Shown: in pieces, positions 4,246 to 12,042 of the stretch
How the letters are laid out: each line of letters begins with the position of its first letter
How positions within the stretch are numbered: the stretch's first letter is position 1
Assembly: GCA_030646555.1 (NCBI GenBank)
Contig: JAUSKP010000028.1
Location: 1-12,830 of the forward strand
Source of the DNA: a bacterium
Lineage (GTDB): Bacteria; Patescibacteriota; Minisyncoccia; UBA6257; 02-FULL-45-10c
DNA: 12,830 bases
Direction of reading: 5' to 3'
Translations under genes and position numbers: made by a program
The notes under the pieces: model-generated
Told to the model about the DNA's origin: nothing
Database searches by the model: none
The model's input: the letters and a program-made list of their open reading frames with translations, nothing else

Positions 4246-7200
4246 ATGAAAAAAGTATTTCAGATGTTTGGTATCGTTTTGGCATTCGTTATCCTGCCAA
4301 TATTCCCGATAGACGCCCTGGCTGAAAAGCCGCGGCCGATCATTCTGGGTTTTGGCGCAGATATGGATTCTCTGATCAGGTATAGTTCGCCTCAGATCGG
4401 ACGAGTCAAATTGGTTCAGCAGATCATGCTCGGACACACCGGTAAAAATAAGCCGCGCTACCAAGCCGGTAAAATGAACTGGCAAGTGTACGAGTCAAAG
4501 CATTTCAAGCTGCACTCATATAGCGACGGCAAAGATATGCTCGTAGACTGGTATCTGGAAGTTCTGGAACGGGCCTACGAAAAAGACAGTAAAAGATTCG
4601 GTGTTGCCACCTTTGAAGAAAAAATTCCGGTATTTATCTATAATTCCCGGCAAGACTTCGAAGAGACAAACGTGGTTCAGGAATTTATTCCGAAATCACT
4701 GGGCGGTTTCACGGAAATAATAAAAAAGAAACGCATGGTACTGCCGTTCGAAGGATCCAAAGAGGATATAAGACACGTATTGGAACATGAGCTTACCCAC
4801 AGTTTTGAAGTGGAAATGCTCAAAGAAAGCGTGTTTAATATGCCGTTGTGGTTCATAGAAGGCGTGGCTGAGCATAACTCAAAATCATGGGACGCGGAAG
4901 CTGAACTTATCGTCAAAGACGCATATTTCAACAGCTTGCTACCCTCGCTGGAAAATGAAGACTTCGCCTATGGATATTTAATATATAAATACGGCGAACT
5001 TGCCAGCGACTATCTCTACGACAACTGCAAAAGCGATAAAATAAAAGATCCCATCAAAGAAATAATTCTTGAAACAAAGAATGGTTCTTTTAAGGCTTTT
5101 GAGAGAGCTCTGCCGAAAGTATGCAATGGTCTGACTCTTGAAAAACTGGATCAGGCGCTGAAAGGAGAATTGGCTAAACGCTTCGCAAGTTCAAAAGACA
5201 AGGAAGACGTTTATCCGAGATCTCAACTTTTGGCAAAAGGAAGCCTGCTTCTTGGCGCGAGCAATTATTTCTTCGTCACTCAAAGCGGAAAATTCGGGAG
5301 AGATGAAATGTACCTGAATTACCGCAAAGATAATGGCATGGAAATTGTTTCCGAAAAATTAGCCGAAAGCGGAAGATATGAAGTTCAAAATCTCTCCCGC
5401 CAGGCAAAAATATCCGGCGACAAAGTGGCTTTCGCGATAGAAAAGGGCTTGAATGACGCGATCGTGATCCAGGAATTCCGTTTGGACGATAAAGAAAAGC
5501 TGAAGCTTGGGAGCAAAGAAGAATATTCTTGGAAAGAGATCCGGGAAATATCCAGCTTTGTTTTCACATCGTCTTCATCGCTTGCTTTCATCGGCAAAAA
5601 TGGAAACTTCGGGCAGATCTACCTGTTTGATCTGGAAACGAAAGAATTAAAAATTCTCGTTACCGGACAAAACAGCTACGGCGGTCTCACATATTCTCCG
5701 GCATTAAAGATGCTGGTTACGGCCATAGAGACCGATACCGCAGAAAAGAAAATAAAAACGGCCCTGATTGGAATAGATATAAGAACCGGAAAAATCAAAA
5801 GGCTTATGCCGGGCTCGGACAATGAAATGAGCCCTGATTTTTCACTGGATGGAAAATCTATACTGTTCGTCAGCGACAAAGGCTTAACGCATAACATCTA
5901 TATGTATAACTTTGGAAATCGGATGGTAACCCAGCTCACAGACTCAAGAACTGGAGTTTTCCAACCGAAATGGCTGTCTGAAAGCGCTATCGCTTTCAAC
6001 AGTTTTTCCAAAGCTGCAATGGACGTGTATGCTATGCCGCTGCCAAAAGCCAAACAACCTGAAATTAAAAAAAATAAGGACGACTCAGAAAAGGATCATC
6101 AGAAATCCAAACTGGACAAACTCCTCAAGGAAAAAATTAAAGACTGGGAAGGCTATGAAGTAATTCAAAAGGTCTTCTCTTCCGATAATAAAACCGCTGT
6201 CGTTGCAGTTAACCTCAGCGTTTCCTTTGAAGGAAAAGTCAAAAAGAAATCGCCTATCGCCTTCTTCGCGGCAGACCTTGAGAAAAAAAGTGTCCGGCAA
6301 TTTTCCATAGAAAAGATAAAAAAAGTGGAAAATCTTATCGGCATAGAAATTCTTCAAGGTTCCAATGCCTTGATCGGTTATAAGACAAGGGGTGGGAATA
6401 CCGAAAGGCAATGGATGAAGTGGTTGCTATATAATTGGGACAGCCAGAAGACAGAGGAAATAAAACGCCCGGCTAAGCAAGCCAAAAGCGGAAAGTTTTG
6501 GGCAAAAAACCAAGACGTTTCCGAAAATGGCAGATACTTAGCCTTGAAAAAGTCTGGAAAAATAAGTCTACTTGATACAGCGGAAAATAAGACTGTTTGG
6601 GAATCTAAAGAAAAAGGGATAGTGGGCCTCAAATTTCCTTCAAGCGACGCAATAACCGTTTTAAGGGAAAATGGCTCCACAAAATCCTTTGACTTTAAAA
6701 CTCTGACAGTGGCTAGTTTATCCGTCGTCTCGGCATACTCTCTTCCGACTTCAAGCTTGGGTAAAAATTCCAAGATCTATGACTGGGCAATTTCACCGGA
6801 CAGCAAGAAAATTGCTCTCGCCGTTGAACACAGAAAAAGCAGAGGGTTTTTGCGCAAGAGTGCAAGAAGTTATGATCTGCGGCTTATAGACGTTTTGAAA
6901 AACAAAACGGAGATAGTCGCGGACAAGCTGGCGCAAACAACCAAACTGGGTTTCGACAAAAATGGATTAAAAACCGAAGGCATCAACGCTTTCGGCAACG
7001 CCTATACTTATTCAGTCACTAGTTCAAGTAAAACGGCCACCTGCGGCGACGAACCCGTGTTTGTCTCCACTAAGACCGCTAAACCGCCTGAATCGGTGAA
7101 CACTCCTCTGACATTCAAACCGGAAAGAATAGTGAAAAGAAAAGGCGGTGAACCGCCTTATCGATTCCCTAAAATCACTTCCGGCTATATTCAGGGAGGA

Positions 7201-8145
7201 ATGATATGGTATAACGGCGGCAAGCCTAATTTCTCCACGGCTTTCTCGCTATACGGCTCCGACTACCTTGATGACAGGGTATACGGGCTGAATGTCGCAA
7301 TGTTCAATCAATATGGCATAGCGCAATTCGCTTACCAGGACGTTCCTTCGGGCCAGACCTTTGGATTCCAGTATTGGAATATGAATGAAGATAGGAAAAA
7401 CTTGACGGCAAGCTACTCCAAAAATATCTTCCTCAATAAATTCCTGAATTGGGATGTGACCGTCGCCGAAGAATATTCCGAAGCGAAAGAATATCCCTGG
7501 TATGACTACGAGTTCAAAGTAAGAGATCCATTAAAGACCAGGCTGGGCACTACGTTCAGTTTAGACACAACGGTTTGGAATCATCACGGACCTCATTCCG
7601 GCAATATATTTTTTGCGGGAACTGAAGTGGTCGCGGATTCCAAAGCGCAGTTTACCAGTCTGGATCTGTCTGTTGAAGGACGAAATTATCTGCCTATTAC
7701 CAATAGATCGGGATTTGCCTTCCGCTTAGCCTCTGGCAAAAGCGTTGGGTCTGAACCGACCATATTCTTGATGGGTGGGAATAAAGCCTTCCGCGGCATG
7801 CCCTTTCTGGATGTCGGCGGCAATAACTATGTCTTGGCAAGCGCGGACTTAAGAATTCCGCTGTTTGATTTCGTTGGGGCAATACCCAGCGGACCAACCA
7901 AATACGTGTTATGGCCGTTTATGCTGTTTGTTGATCTTCAAAGCGGCGCCTACATTGACGCCGGTAATGCCTGGTATAACAAAGGTCAGGCTCCTCGCGG
8001 TGAAAATAAAAGGGAGTCATTGAAAGTTGATTATAGCGCAGGCTACTTCCTGAACGTCCCGACCGCCTTTGGCCTGACTTTCAGATTCAGCCAAGGCGTT
8101 TACGGCGAAAAAGGAAGTTCTTTCTGGATCGGATACAATTGGTAA
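4246..8145 (+). CDS. secreted gluzincin protease / beta-propeller / Omp85-type barrel protein
   Basis: A 1299-residue protein. Residues 1-26 form a signal peptide, likely cut after ALA. About 75-310 is a peptidase-MA-like domain with zinc motif HELTH (181-185) and third ligand E205 in WFIEGVAEH, all present. About 330-620 holds TolB/PD40-type propeller repeats (SPDFSLDGKSILFVSD is one). A lysine-rich linker (about 603-640) and a second propeller-like region to about 930 follow. About 970-1299 is a C-terminal Omp85/BamA-like barrel with GGNKAFRG (1177-1184), the FRG-type loop-6 motif, and a C-terminal strand ending FWIGYNW, a beta-signal with a final aromatic. POTRA domains are absent; the propellers take their place. 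This suggests an envelope protein exposing or exporting a protease. SD AGGGGGAA (4233-4240) fixes the start. It has its own promoter and terminator. Confidence 0.85.
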   Translation: MKKVFQMFGIVLAFVILPIFPIDALAEKPRPIILGFGADMDSLIRYSSPQIGRVKLVQQIMLGHTGKNKPRYQAGKMNWQVYESKHFKLHSYSDGKDMLVDWYLEVLERAYEKDSKRFGVATFEEKIPVFIYNSRQDFEETNVVQEFIPKSLGGFTEIIKKKRMVLPFEGSKEDIRHVLEHELTHSFEVEMLKESVFNMPLWFIEGVAEHNSKSWDAEAELIVKDAYFNSLLPSLENEDFAYGYLIYKYGELASDYLYDNCKSDKIKDPIKEIILETKNGSFKAFERALPKVCNGLTLEKLDQALKGELAKRFASSKDKEDVYPRSQLLAKGSLLLGASNYFFVTQSGKFGRDEMYLNYRKDNGMEIVSEKLAESGRYEVQNLSRQAKISGDKVAFAIEKGLNDAIVIQEFRLDDKEKLKLGSKEEYSWKEIREISSFVFTSSSSLAFIGKNGNFGQIYLFDLETKELKILVTGQNSYGGLTYSPALKMLVTAIETDTAEKKIKTALIGIDIRTGKIKRLMPGSDNEMSPDFSLDGKSILFVSDKGLTHNIYMYNFGNRMVTQLTDSRTGVFQPKWLSESAIAFNSFSKAAMDVYAMPLPKAKQPEIKKNKDDSEKDHQKSKLDKLLKEKIKDWEGYEVIQKVFSSDNKTAVVAVNLSVSFEGKVKKKSPIAFFAADLEKKSVRQFSIEKIKKVENLIGIEILQGSNALIGYKTRGGNTERQWMKWLLYNWDSQKTEEIKRPAKQAKSGKFWAKNQDVSENGRYLALKKSGKISLLDTAENKTVWESKEKGIVGLKFPSSDAITVLRENGSTKSFDFKTLTVASLSVVSAYSLPTSSLGKNSKIYDWAISPDSKKIALAVEHRKSRGFLRKSARSYDLRLIDVLKNKTEIVADKLAQTTKLGFDKNGLKTEGINAFGNAYTYSVTSSSKTATCGDEPVFVSTKTAKPPESVNTPLTFKPERIVKRKGGEPPYRFPKITSGYIQGGMIWYNGGKPNFSTAFSLYGSDYLDDRVYGLNVAMFNQYGIAQFAYQDVPSGQTFGFQYWNMNEDRKNLTASYSKNIFLNKFLNWDVTVAEEYSEAKEYPWYDYEFKVRDPLKTRLGTTFSLDTTVWNHHGPHSGNIFFAGTEVVADSKAQFTSLDLSVEGRNYLPITNRSGFAFRLASGKSVGSEPTIFLMGGNKAFRGMPFLDVGGNNYVLASADLRIPLFDFVGAIPSGPTKYVLWPFMLFVDLQSGAYIDAGNAWYNKGQAPRGENKRESLKVDYSAGYFLNVPTAFGLTFRFSQGVYGEKGSSFWIGYNW

Positions 8146-8159
8146 ATCCGACAAAACCT

Positions 8160-8193
8160 AATCCCCTCACACTGTATGTGTGAGGGGATTTTT
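8160..8193 (+). terminator. strong intrinsic terminator
   Basis: AATCCCCTCACAC, loop TGTAT, GTGTGAGGGGATT and TTT: a perfect 13-pair stem, 14 bases after the stop of the large gene. Confidence 0.95.
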
Positions 8194-8201
8194 CTTTGCC
8201 C

Positions 8202-8230
8202 TTGAAAAATAGATTAAAAAAATATAAAAT
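8202..8230 (+). promoter_or_regulatory. promoter of tRNA-Gly
   Basis: TTGAAA (8202-8207), an exact 17-base spacer and TAAAAT (8225-8230). The predicted start is near 8237, about 70 bases before the tRNA, so the primary transcript has a structured leader. Confidence 0.7.
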
Positions 8231-8268
8231 ATTTGTAGTCTTCGTAAATGTCTCCTTCGCGACTAGAA

Positions 8269-8314
8269 GCGGGTTTTACCCGCCGAAGGTCGCTTCGGCG
8301 ACCGTAGGCGGGTA
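8269..8314 (+). repeat. hairpin in the tRNA-Gly leader that includes the tRNA acceptor strand
   Basis: TACCCGCC (8277-8284), GGTCGC, tetraloop TTCG (8294-8297), GCGACC and GGCGGGTA (8307-8314) form 14 pairs. The last arm includes the first seven bases of tRNA-Gly. GCGGGT also occurs upstream (8269-8274) and can pair instead with ACCCGC (8278-8283), giving two competing folds. Confidence 0.75.
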
Positions 8315-8381
8315 TCGTATAACGGTATTACATCTGGTTGCCAATCAGACAACACGGGTTCGACTCCCGTTACCCGCTCCA
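8308..8381 (+). tRNA. tRNA-Gly (anticodon GCC)
   Basis: Acceptor GCGGGTA pairs with TACCCGC, followed by discriminator T and an encoded CCA. The anticodon stem TCTGG/TCAGA encloses TTGCCAA (anticodon GCC, codons GGC/GGU), and the T arm is ACGGG/CCCGT with TTCGACT. The D stem is short (three good pairs). It converges on ileS, with a shared terminator between them. Confidence 0.95.
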
Positions 8382-8420
8382 AATAAAAATCCCCCAAATT
8401 CATCGGGGGATTTTTATTTT
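8381..8420. terminator. bidirectional terminator between tRNA-Gly and ileS
   Basis: AAATAAAAATCCCCC (8381-8395), loop of nine, GGGGGATTTTTATTT (8405-8419): a perfect 15-pair stem with T-rich sequence on both strands. The first base is also the last A of the tRNA's CCA, and the ileS stop codon begins at 8423. Confidence 0.95.
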
Positions 8421-11400
8421 CTATATCTTTCCGATACCTATCCAGATTTTCTTACCATCCATTTCTGAAACTATTTCCGCATCAAATTTTTCTGACTTCT
8501 TCAGATCTATTTCGCCGGCGCCGACATCTTTTTTCAAACTCTCTCTATTAGCATCAATTATATTTTCCAAATCTTTATCGGTTTCTATCATCAAAAATAC
8601 TCTGTCTTTTGGCACGCAATTGCCGGACTGCCTCAGATCCTGCACCATTCGCGCCAAATCCCTCATTAAGCCCTCTTCTCTAAGCGCCTGGGTAATTACG
8701 GTATCCAGATCTATCTCTGTTTTAAGCTGGAGATTTATCACTACTTCTTTGACATTCACTTCTTCCTTAATAAGATCCATAAATTCACTATCTTTGATAC
8801 CGAGTTTCTTGGTGTTTATTTCCAGTTTTGCGAGCGGCTGCCTCACTTTTAATTTCTTTTCGGCGCGCAAGGCCAAACCCAAACTTGCGATACGCCTTGC
8901 TTCTTCCATTTTTTCAATAATTTCGTTATTAGTAAATTCTTCTTTTGCCACCGGCCAATCGCACAAATGGACTGACGACTCGTGATTATCAATCAACGAT
9001 AAATACAGCGCATCGGCAAAAAATGGAGCAAATGGAGCGATCAATTTACTGAGCTCTAAAAGACAATGGCTTAAAATAGAAGAAACTTCTTCCAGATCTT
9101 TCTGGTTTTCCGGTTTCTGGAATCTGCGTCGGGAGCGCCTGATGTACCACCTGGAAAGATCATCAACAAAACTCTCAATTGATTTGCAAGACGATGTTAT
9201 ATCATATTTTTCTAAACCGGCAGTAACTTCGGTTGTCATTTTATTCAATCTCGCCAAAATCCACCTGTCTATCAAATTAAAACTTGCCAAACTTCCGGAC
9301 ATTTTTTTACCCAAAACTCCATAAGTTTCTAAAAAGATAAATGAATTGAAAATAATGGCAATAAATCGGCGATAAGTTTTGCCTAAATCCAGCTCATCAA
9401 ATTTTTTATAATCTCCGGGAGAATTTATTGTATAGAAATACCAGCGGACAATATCCGAACCATATTTATTTATCATTTCCCACGGATCCACCACGTTGCC
9501 TTTTGACTTAGACATTTTTATTCCTTTTTTGTCTAAAACCAAACCTTGGACAATAACATTCTTAAACGGTTCGCCCAGATCTAATGCTGTGGAAATAGCT
9601 AAAAGAGTATAAAACCAGCCCCTGGTCTGATCCATAGCCTCGGAAATATAATCGGCCGGAAATTGTATACCTTTTTGTATCGTAGCCAAATCCAATTCCT
9701 CCGATCTTTTTACATCGGCATCAAACGGATAATGATATTGCGCGTATGGCATACAGCCTGAATCAAACCACACATCAGCCACTTCCTTCACGCGGGACAT
9801 TTTGCCCTTACACTTTTTACATCTCAAATAAACGTTATCTACATACGGCTTATGCAAGTCTAATTCGCACGTAATTGTATTGTATGGATAATTATTAAAC
9901 GCAACTTTCCTTATTTCGCCCACCTTAATATATGGAGCCCCCAATATTTCTTCGTTAGACAGGCCCTTGGTTGCAGTTTCCAATATCCAAAGTGGATCAC
10001 CGTGGCCCGTAATCAAAACGTTTTTATCGCTATATTCAGAATTTATATCAATCATAAATTCCATCACTCTCTTTTTAACATCAGTCAAAGTTTCCCCGCC
10101 GGTCGGAGCTTTTACAAATCTCTCCAATTCATTCTTGAAGAAGGCCTGAAATTCAGAAACTAATCTGCCGTTGAATGGACCGACATTGAGCTCGGCTAGA
10201 CGCTTATCAACAATTACTTTTGCGCCAAATTTTTTAGCGGCAATTTTAGCTGTTTCTTTAGCGCGGGCATAAGGCGAAGAAATTATCAGGTCAATTTTCT
10301 TCTTGCCGAGCTGTTTGGCCAATTTAGCAACTGATGCCTCTACTTGCTCCTTACCTTTTTGAGTAAGATGCGAAGTATTGTTTTTGCCTTCAATCCCCGA
10401 AGCAATAGTGCCAGTTTCAATATGATTGGCTTCGCCATGGCGCAAGATCCAAAAATTATTTTCGGAAAATCTCATCTTGTTTAGGTCCTCTAATCCGCCG
10501 ATCACCTCAACGTGTTCACATTTTTCACATTTCCAAATTGGAAGCGGAGTACCCCAATACCTATCGCGTGAAATAGCCCAATCTTTAATTTCTCTAAGCC
10601 ATTCGCCAAATCTGCCTTCTTTGATATGGTCCGGTACCCAATTTATTTTTTCATTATTTTCCAAAAGCTTATCTCGTAATTTACTCATCTCTATAAACCA
10701 AGAGAATTTTGCAAAATACAAAAGCGGATTAGAACATCTCCAACAATGCGGATATTCGTGCTCCACTGTTCCTAGAGAATACAAAATATTTCTTTCGGTA
10801 ATATCTAAAATAATATCTTTGTCGGCTTGTTTTACAAATTTGCCGGCGCCGGGAAAACCCTTTGCCATAATTCCTCTTTCGTCTATGGTGATTGGCGCTT
10901 TTTGAGCCAAGTCTTTCACTTCTTTTTTGATCAAATTAAAGTCGTCCTCGCCGAAAGCCGGAGCGATATGCACCATGCCGGTTCCGTCTTCAGTAGAAAT
11001 AAAATCAGCGGATTTTACCGAATAAAAACTTTTTTCTTTTTTGGCGGAGGCGACGTTATATAGCGGCTCGTATTTCAAACCAATCAATCTTTGTCCGGAG
11101 ATCTTTTCAATTACTTCAACTTCAACACCCGCTTTCTCCGGGGGCGGATTATAGGACCAGACGAATTCTTTTCCAACCCTATATTTTGTATATGTTAATT
11201 GCGGATTTACTGCCACAGCTACGTTAGCAGGCAAAGTCCATGGCGTAGTTGTCCAAACGAGCAGAGATTCATTTTTCTTGCCTTTCAATTTAAACTTTAT
11301 ATAAATAGACGGATCACTCACTTTTTTGTAAGCGCCCGGTTGGGCCAATTCATGGCTGGAAAGCGGAGTCTGGCATCTTGGGCACCACGGCACAATTTTA

Positions 11401-11930
11401 AATGACCTGACCAAAAGTTTTTTATTGGCAATTTGTTTTAAAACCCACCACAAACTTTCAATATATGGATTGCTATATGTGACATACGGATCTTTCATAT
11501 CCAGCCAAAAAGCCACTCTGTCCGTAAGCCTTTCCCATTCATCTTTATATTTCCAAACCGAGGCTTTGGCTTTTTCATTAAATTCAGCGATACCAAATTT
11601 TTCAATATCCTGCTTTCCTTTAAAACCAAGTTCTTTTTCAATTTCAATTTCTACCGGCAACCCGTGAGTGTCCCAGCCGGCTTTTCTTGGAACAAAATAT
11701 CCGCGCATTGTTTTGTATCGCGGCATCACATCTTTGAATGCCCTGCCCTCAAGATGATGAATGCCCGGCTTACCGTTTGCCGTCGGCGGTCCCTCAAAAA
11801 AATTGTATTGCTTTCCACCCTGAGCTTGTCGAAGGGTTAAAGACTTTTCAAAAATCTTATTTTCTTTCCAAAATTTAAGGACTTTTTCTTCTACTTCGGA
11901 CAATTTAAATTCTTTTAGTTTTCTTAGCAT
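8421..11930 (-). CDS. ileS: isoleucyl-tRNA synthetase with an inserted histidine-phosphatase domain
   Basis: A 1169-residue class I synthetase that charges tRNA-Ile in the cytosol. The signature motif is GIHH (56-59). The CP1 editing domain spans about 190-395 and contains WTTTPWTLPAN (226-236) and HIAPAFGEDD (321-330). CxxC pairs lie at C183/C186 and C396/C399, KMSKS at 805-809, and the anticodon-binding region from about 870. The zinc ribbon is split: C468/C471 and C704/C707 flank a histidine-phosphatase domain (about 491-686) with R497-H498-G499-E500, R556, E580 and H643, the full catalytic set. Removing it leaves about 970 residues, near the usual size. Residues 32-38 (TLRQAQG) come from a 21-base repeat. 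A -10 box six bases before ATG indicates a leaderless mRNA, so no T-box is possible. Confidence 0.97.
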   Translation of the reverse strand: MLRKLKEFKLSEVEEKVLKFWKENKIFEKSLTLRQAQGGKQYNFFEGPPTANGKPGIHHLEGRAFKDVMPRYKTMRGYFVPRKAGWDTHGLPVEIEIEKELGFKGKQDIEKFGIAEFNEKAKASVWKYKDEWERLTDRVAFWLDMKDPYVTYSNPYIESLWWVLKQIANKKLLVRSFKIVPWCPRCQTPLSSHELAQPGAYKKVSDPSIYIKFKLKGKKNESLLVWTTTPWTLPANVAVAVNPQLTYTKYRVGKEFVWSYNPPPEKAGVEVEVIEKISGQRLIGLKYEPLYNVASAKKEKSFYSVKSADFISTEDGTGMVHIAPAFGEDDFNLIKKEVKDLAQKAPITIDERGIMAKGFPGAGKFVKQADKDIILDITERNILYSLGTVEHEYPHCWRCSNPLLYFAKFSWFIEMSKLRDKLLENNEKINWVPDHIKEGRFGEWLREIKDWAISRDRYWGTPLPIWKCEKCEHVEVIGGLEDLNKMRFSENNFWILRHGEANHIETGTIASGIEGKNNTSHLTQKGKEQVEASVAKLAKQLGKKKIDLIISSPYARAKETAKIAAKKFGAKVIVDKRLAELNVGPFNGRLVSEFQAFFKNELERFVKAPTGGETLTDVKKRVMEFMIDINSEYSDKNVLITGHGDPLWILETATKGLSNEEILGAPYIKVGEIRKVAFNNYPYNTITCELDLHKPYVDNVYLRCKKCKGKMSRVKEVADVWFDSGCMPYAQYHYPFDADVKRSEELDLATIQKGIQFPADYISEAMDQTRGWFYTLLAISTALDLGEPFKNVIVQGLVLDKKGIKMSKSKGNVVDPWEMINKYGSDIVRWYFYTINSPGDYKKFDELDLGKTYRRFIAIIFNSFIFLETYGVLGKKMSGSLASFNLIDRWILARLNKMTTEVTAGLEKYDITSSCKSIESFVDDLSRWYIRRSRRRFQKPENQKDLEEVSSILSHCLLELSKLIAPFAPFFADALYLSLIDNHESSVHLCDWPVAKEEFTNNEIIEKMEEARRIASLGLALRAEKKLKVRQPLAKLEINTKKLGIKDSEFMDLIKEEVNVKEVVINLQLKTEIDLDTVITQALREEGLMRDLARMVQDLRQSGNCVPKDRVFLMIETDKDLENIIDANRESLKKDVGAGEIDLKKSEKFDAEIVSEMDGKKIWIGIGKI
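11817..11837. repeat. 21-base dispersed-type repeat inside ileS
   Basis: On the minus strand the core CCCTTCGACAAGCTCAGGG is an imperfect palindrome that I recognise as a short repeat scattered through many bacterial genomes. It supplies exactly seven codons (residues 32-38 of IleRS) between the N-terminal helix and the strand leading to the active site. Confidence 0.7.
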
Positions 11931-11936
11931 TCTCTT

Positions 11937-11965
11937 ATATTAAAGAAAAAAGACATTGTTTTCAA
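11937..11965 (-). promoter_or_regulatory. ileS promoter giving a leaderless mRNA
   Basis: On the minus strand TTGAAA (11960-11965), an exact 17-base spacer, TAATAT (11937-11942) and six bases to ATG (11930-11928). The start point falls at or beside the ATG. Confidence 0.75.
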
Positions 11966-11972
11966 ATTGAAA

Positions 11973-12001
11973 TTGACGCTTTTTATAATCAGGAGTAGTT
12001 T
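11973..12001 (+). promoter_or_regulatory. promoter of the RlmN-like gene
   Basis: TTGACG (11973-11978), 17 bases and TAGTTT (11996-12001), the same layout as at 4171. A perfect TATAAT at 11984-11989 is an alternative -10 but lacks a -35 at normal spacing. The -35 box lies seven bases from the divergent ileS -35, so the two polymerases probably compete. Confidence 0.5.
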
Positions 12002-12042
12002 TAATAAATAAAGCACTTTTAAAGATCAATAAGGGGGTAAGT

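Noticed and set aside
4246..8145. Two or more separate genes (protease and barrel) fused by sequencing error
   Set aside because: The frame is open throughout, with no internal SD or promoter at the domain joints; similar combined architectures are known in diderm bacteria.
8338..8985. 215-codon plus-strand frame over tRNA-Gly and the ileS 3' end
   Set aside because: It starts inside the tRNA and is serine/phenylalanine-rich shadow sequence of ileS.
11931..11972. T-box or other riboswitch controlling ileS
   Set aside because: The promoter -10 is six bases from the start codon, leaving no room for a leader RNA.
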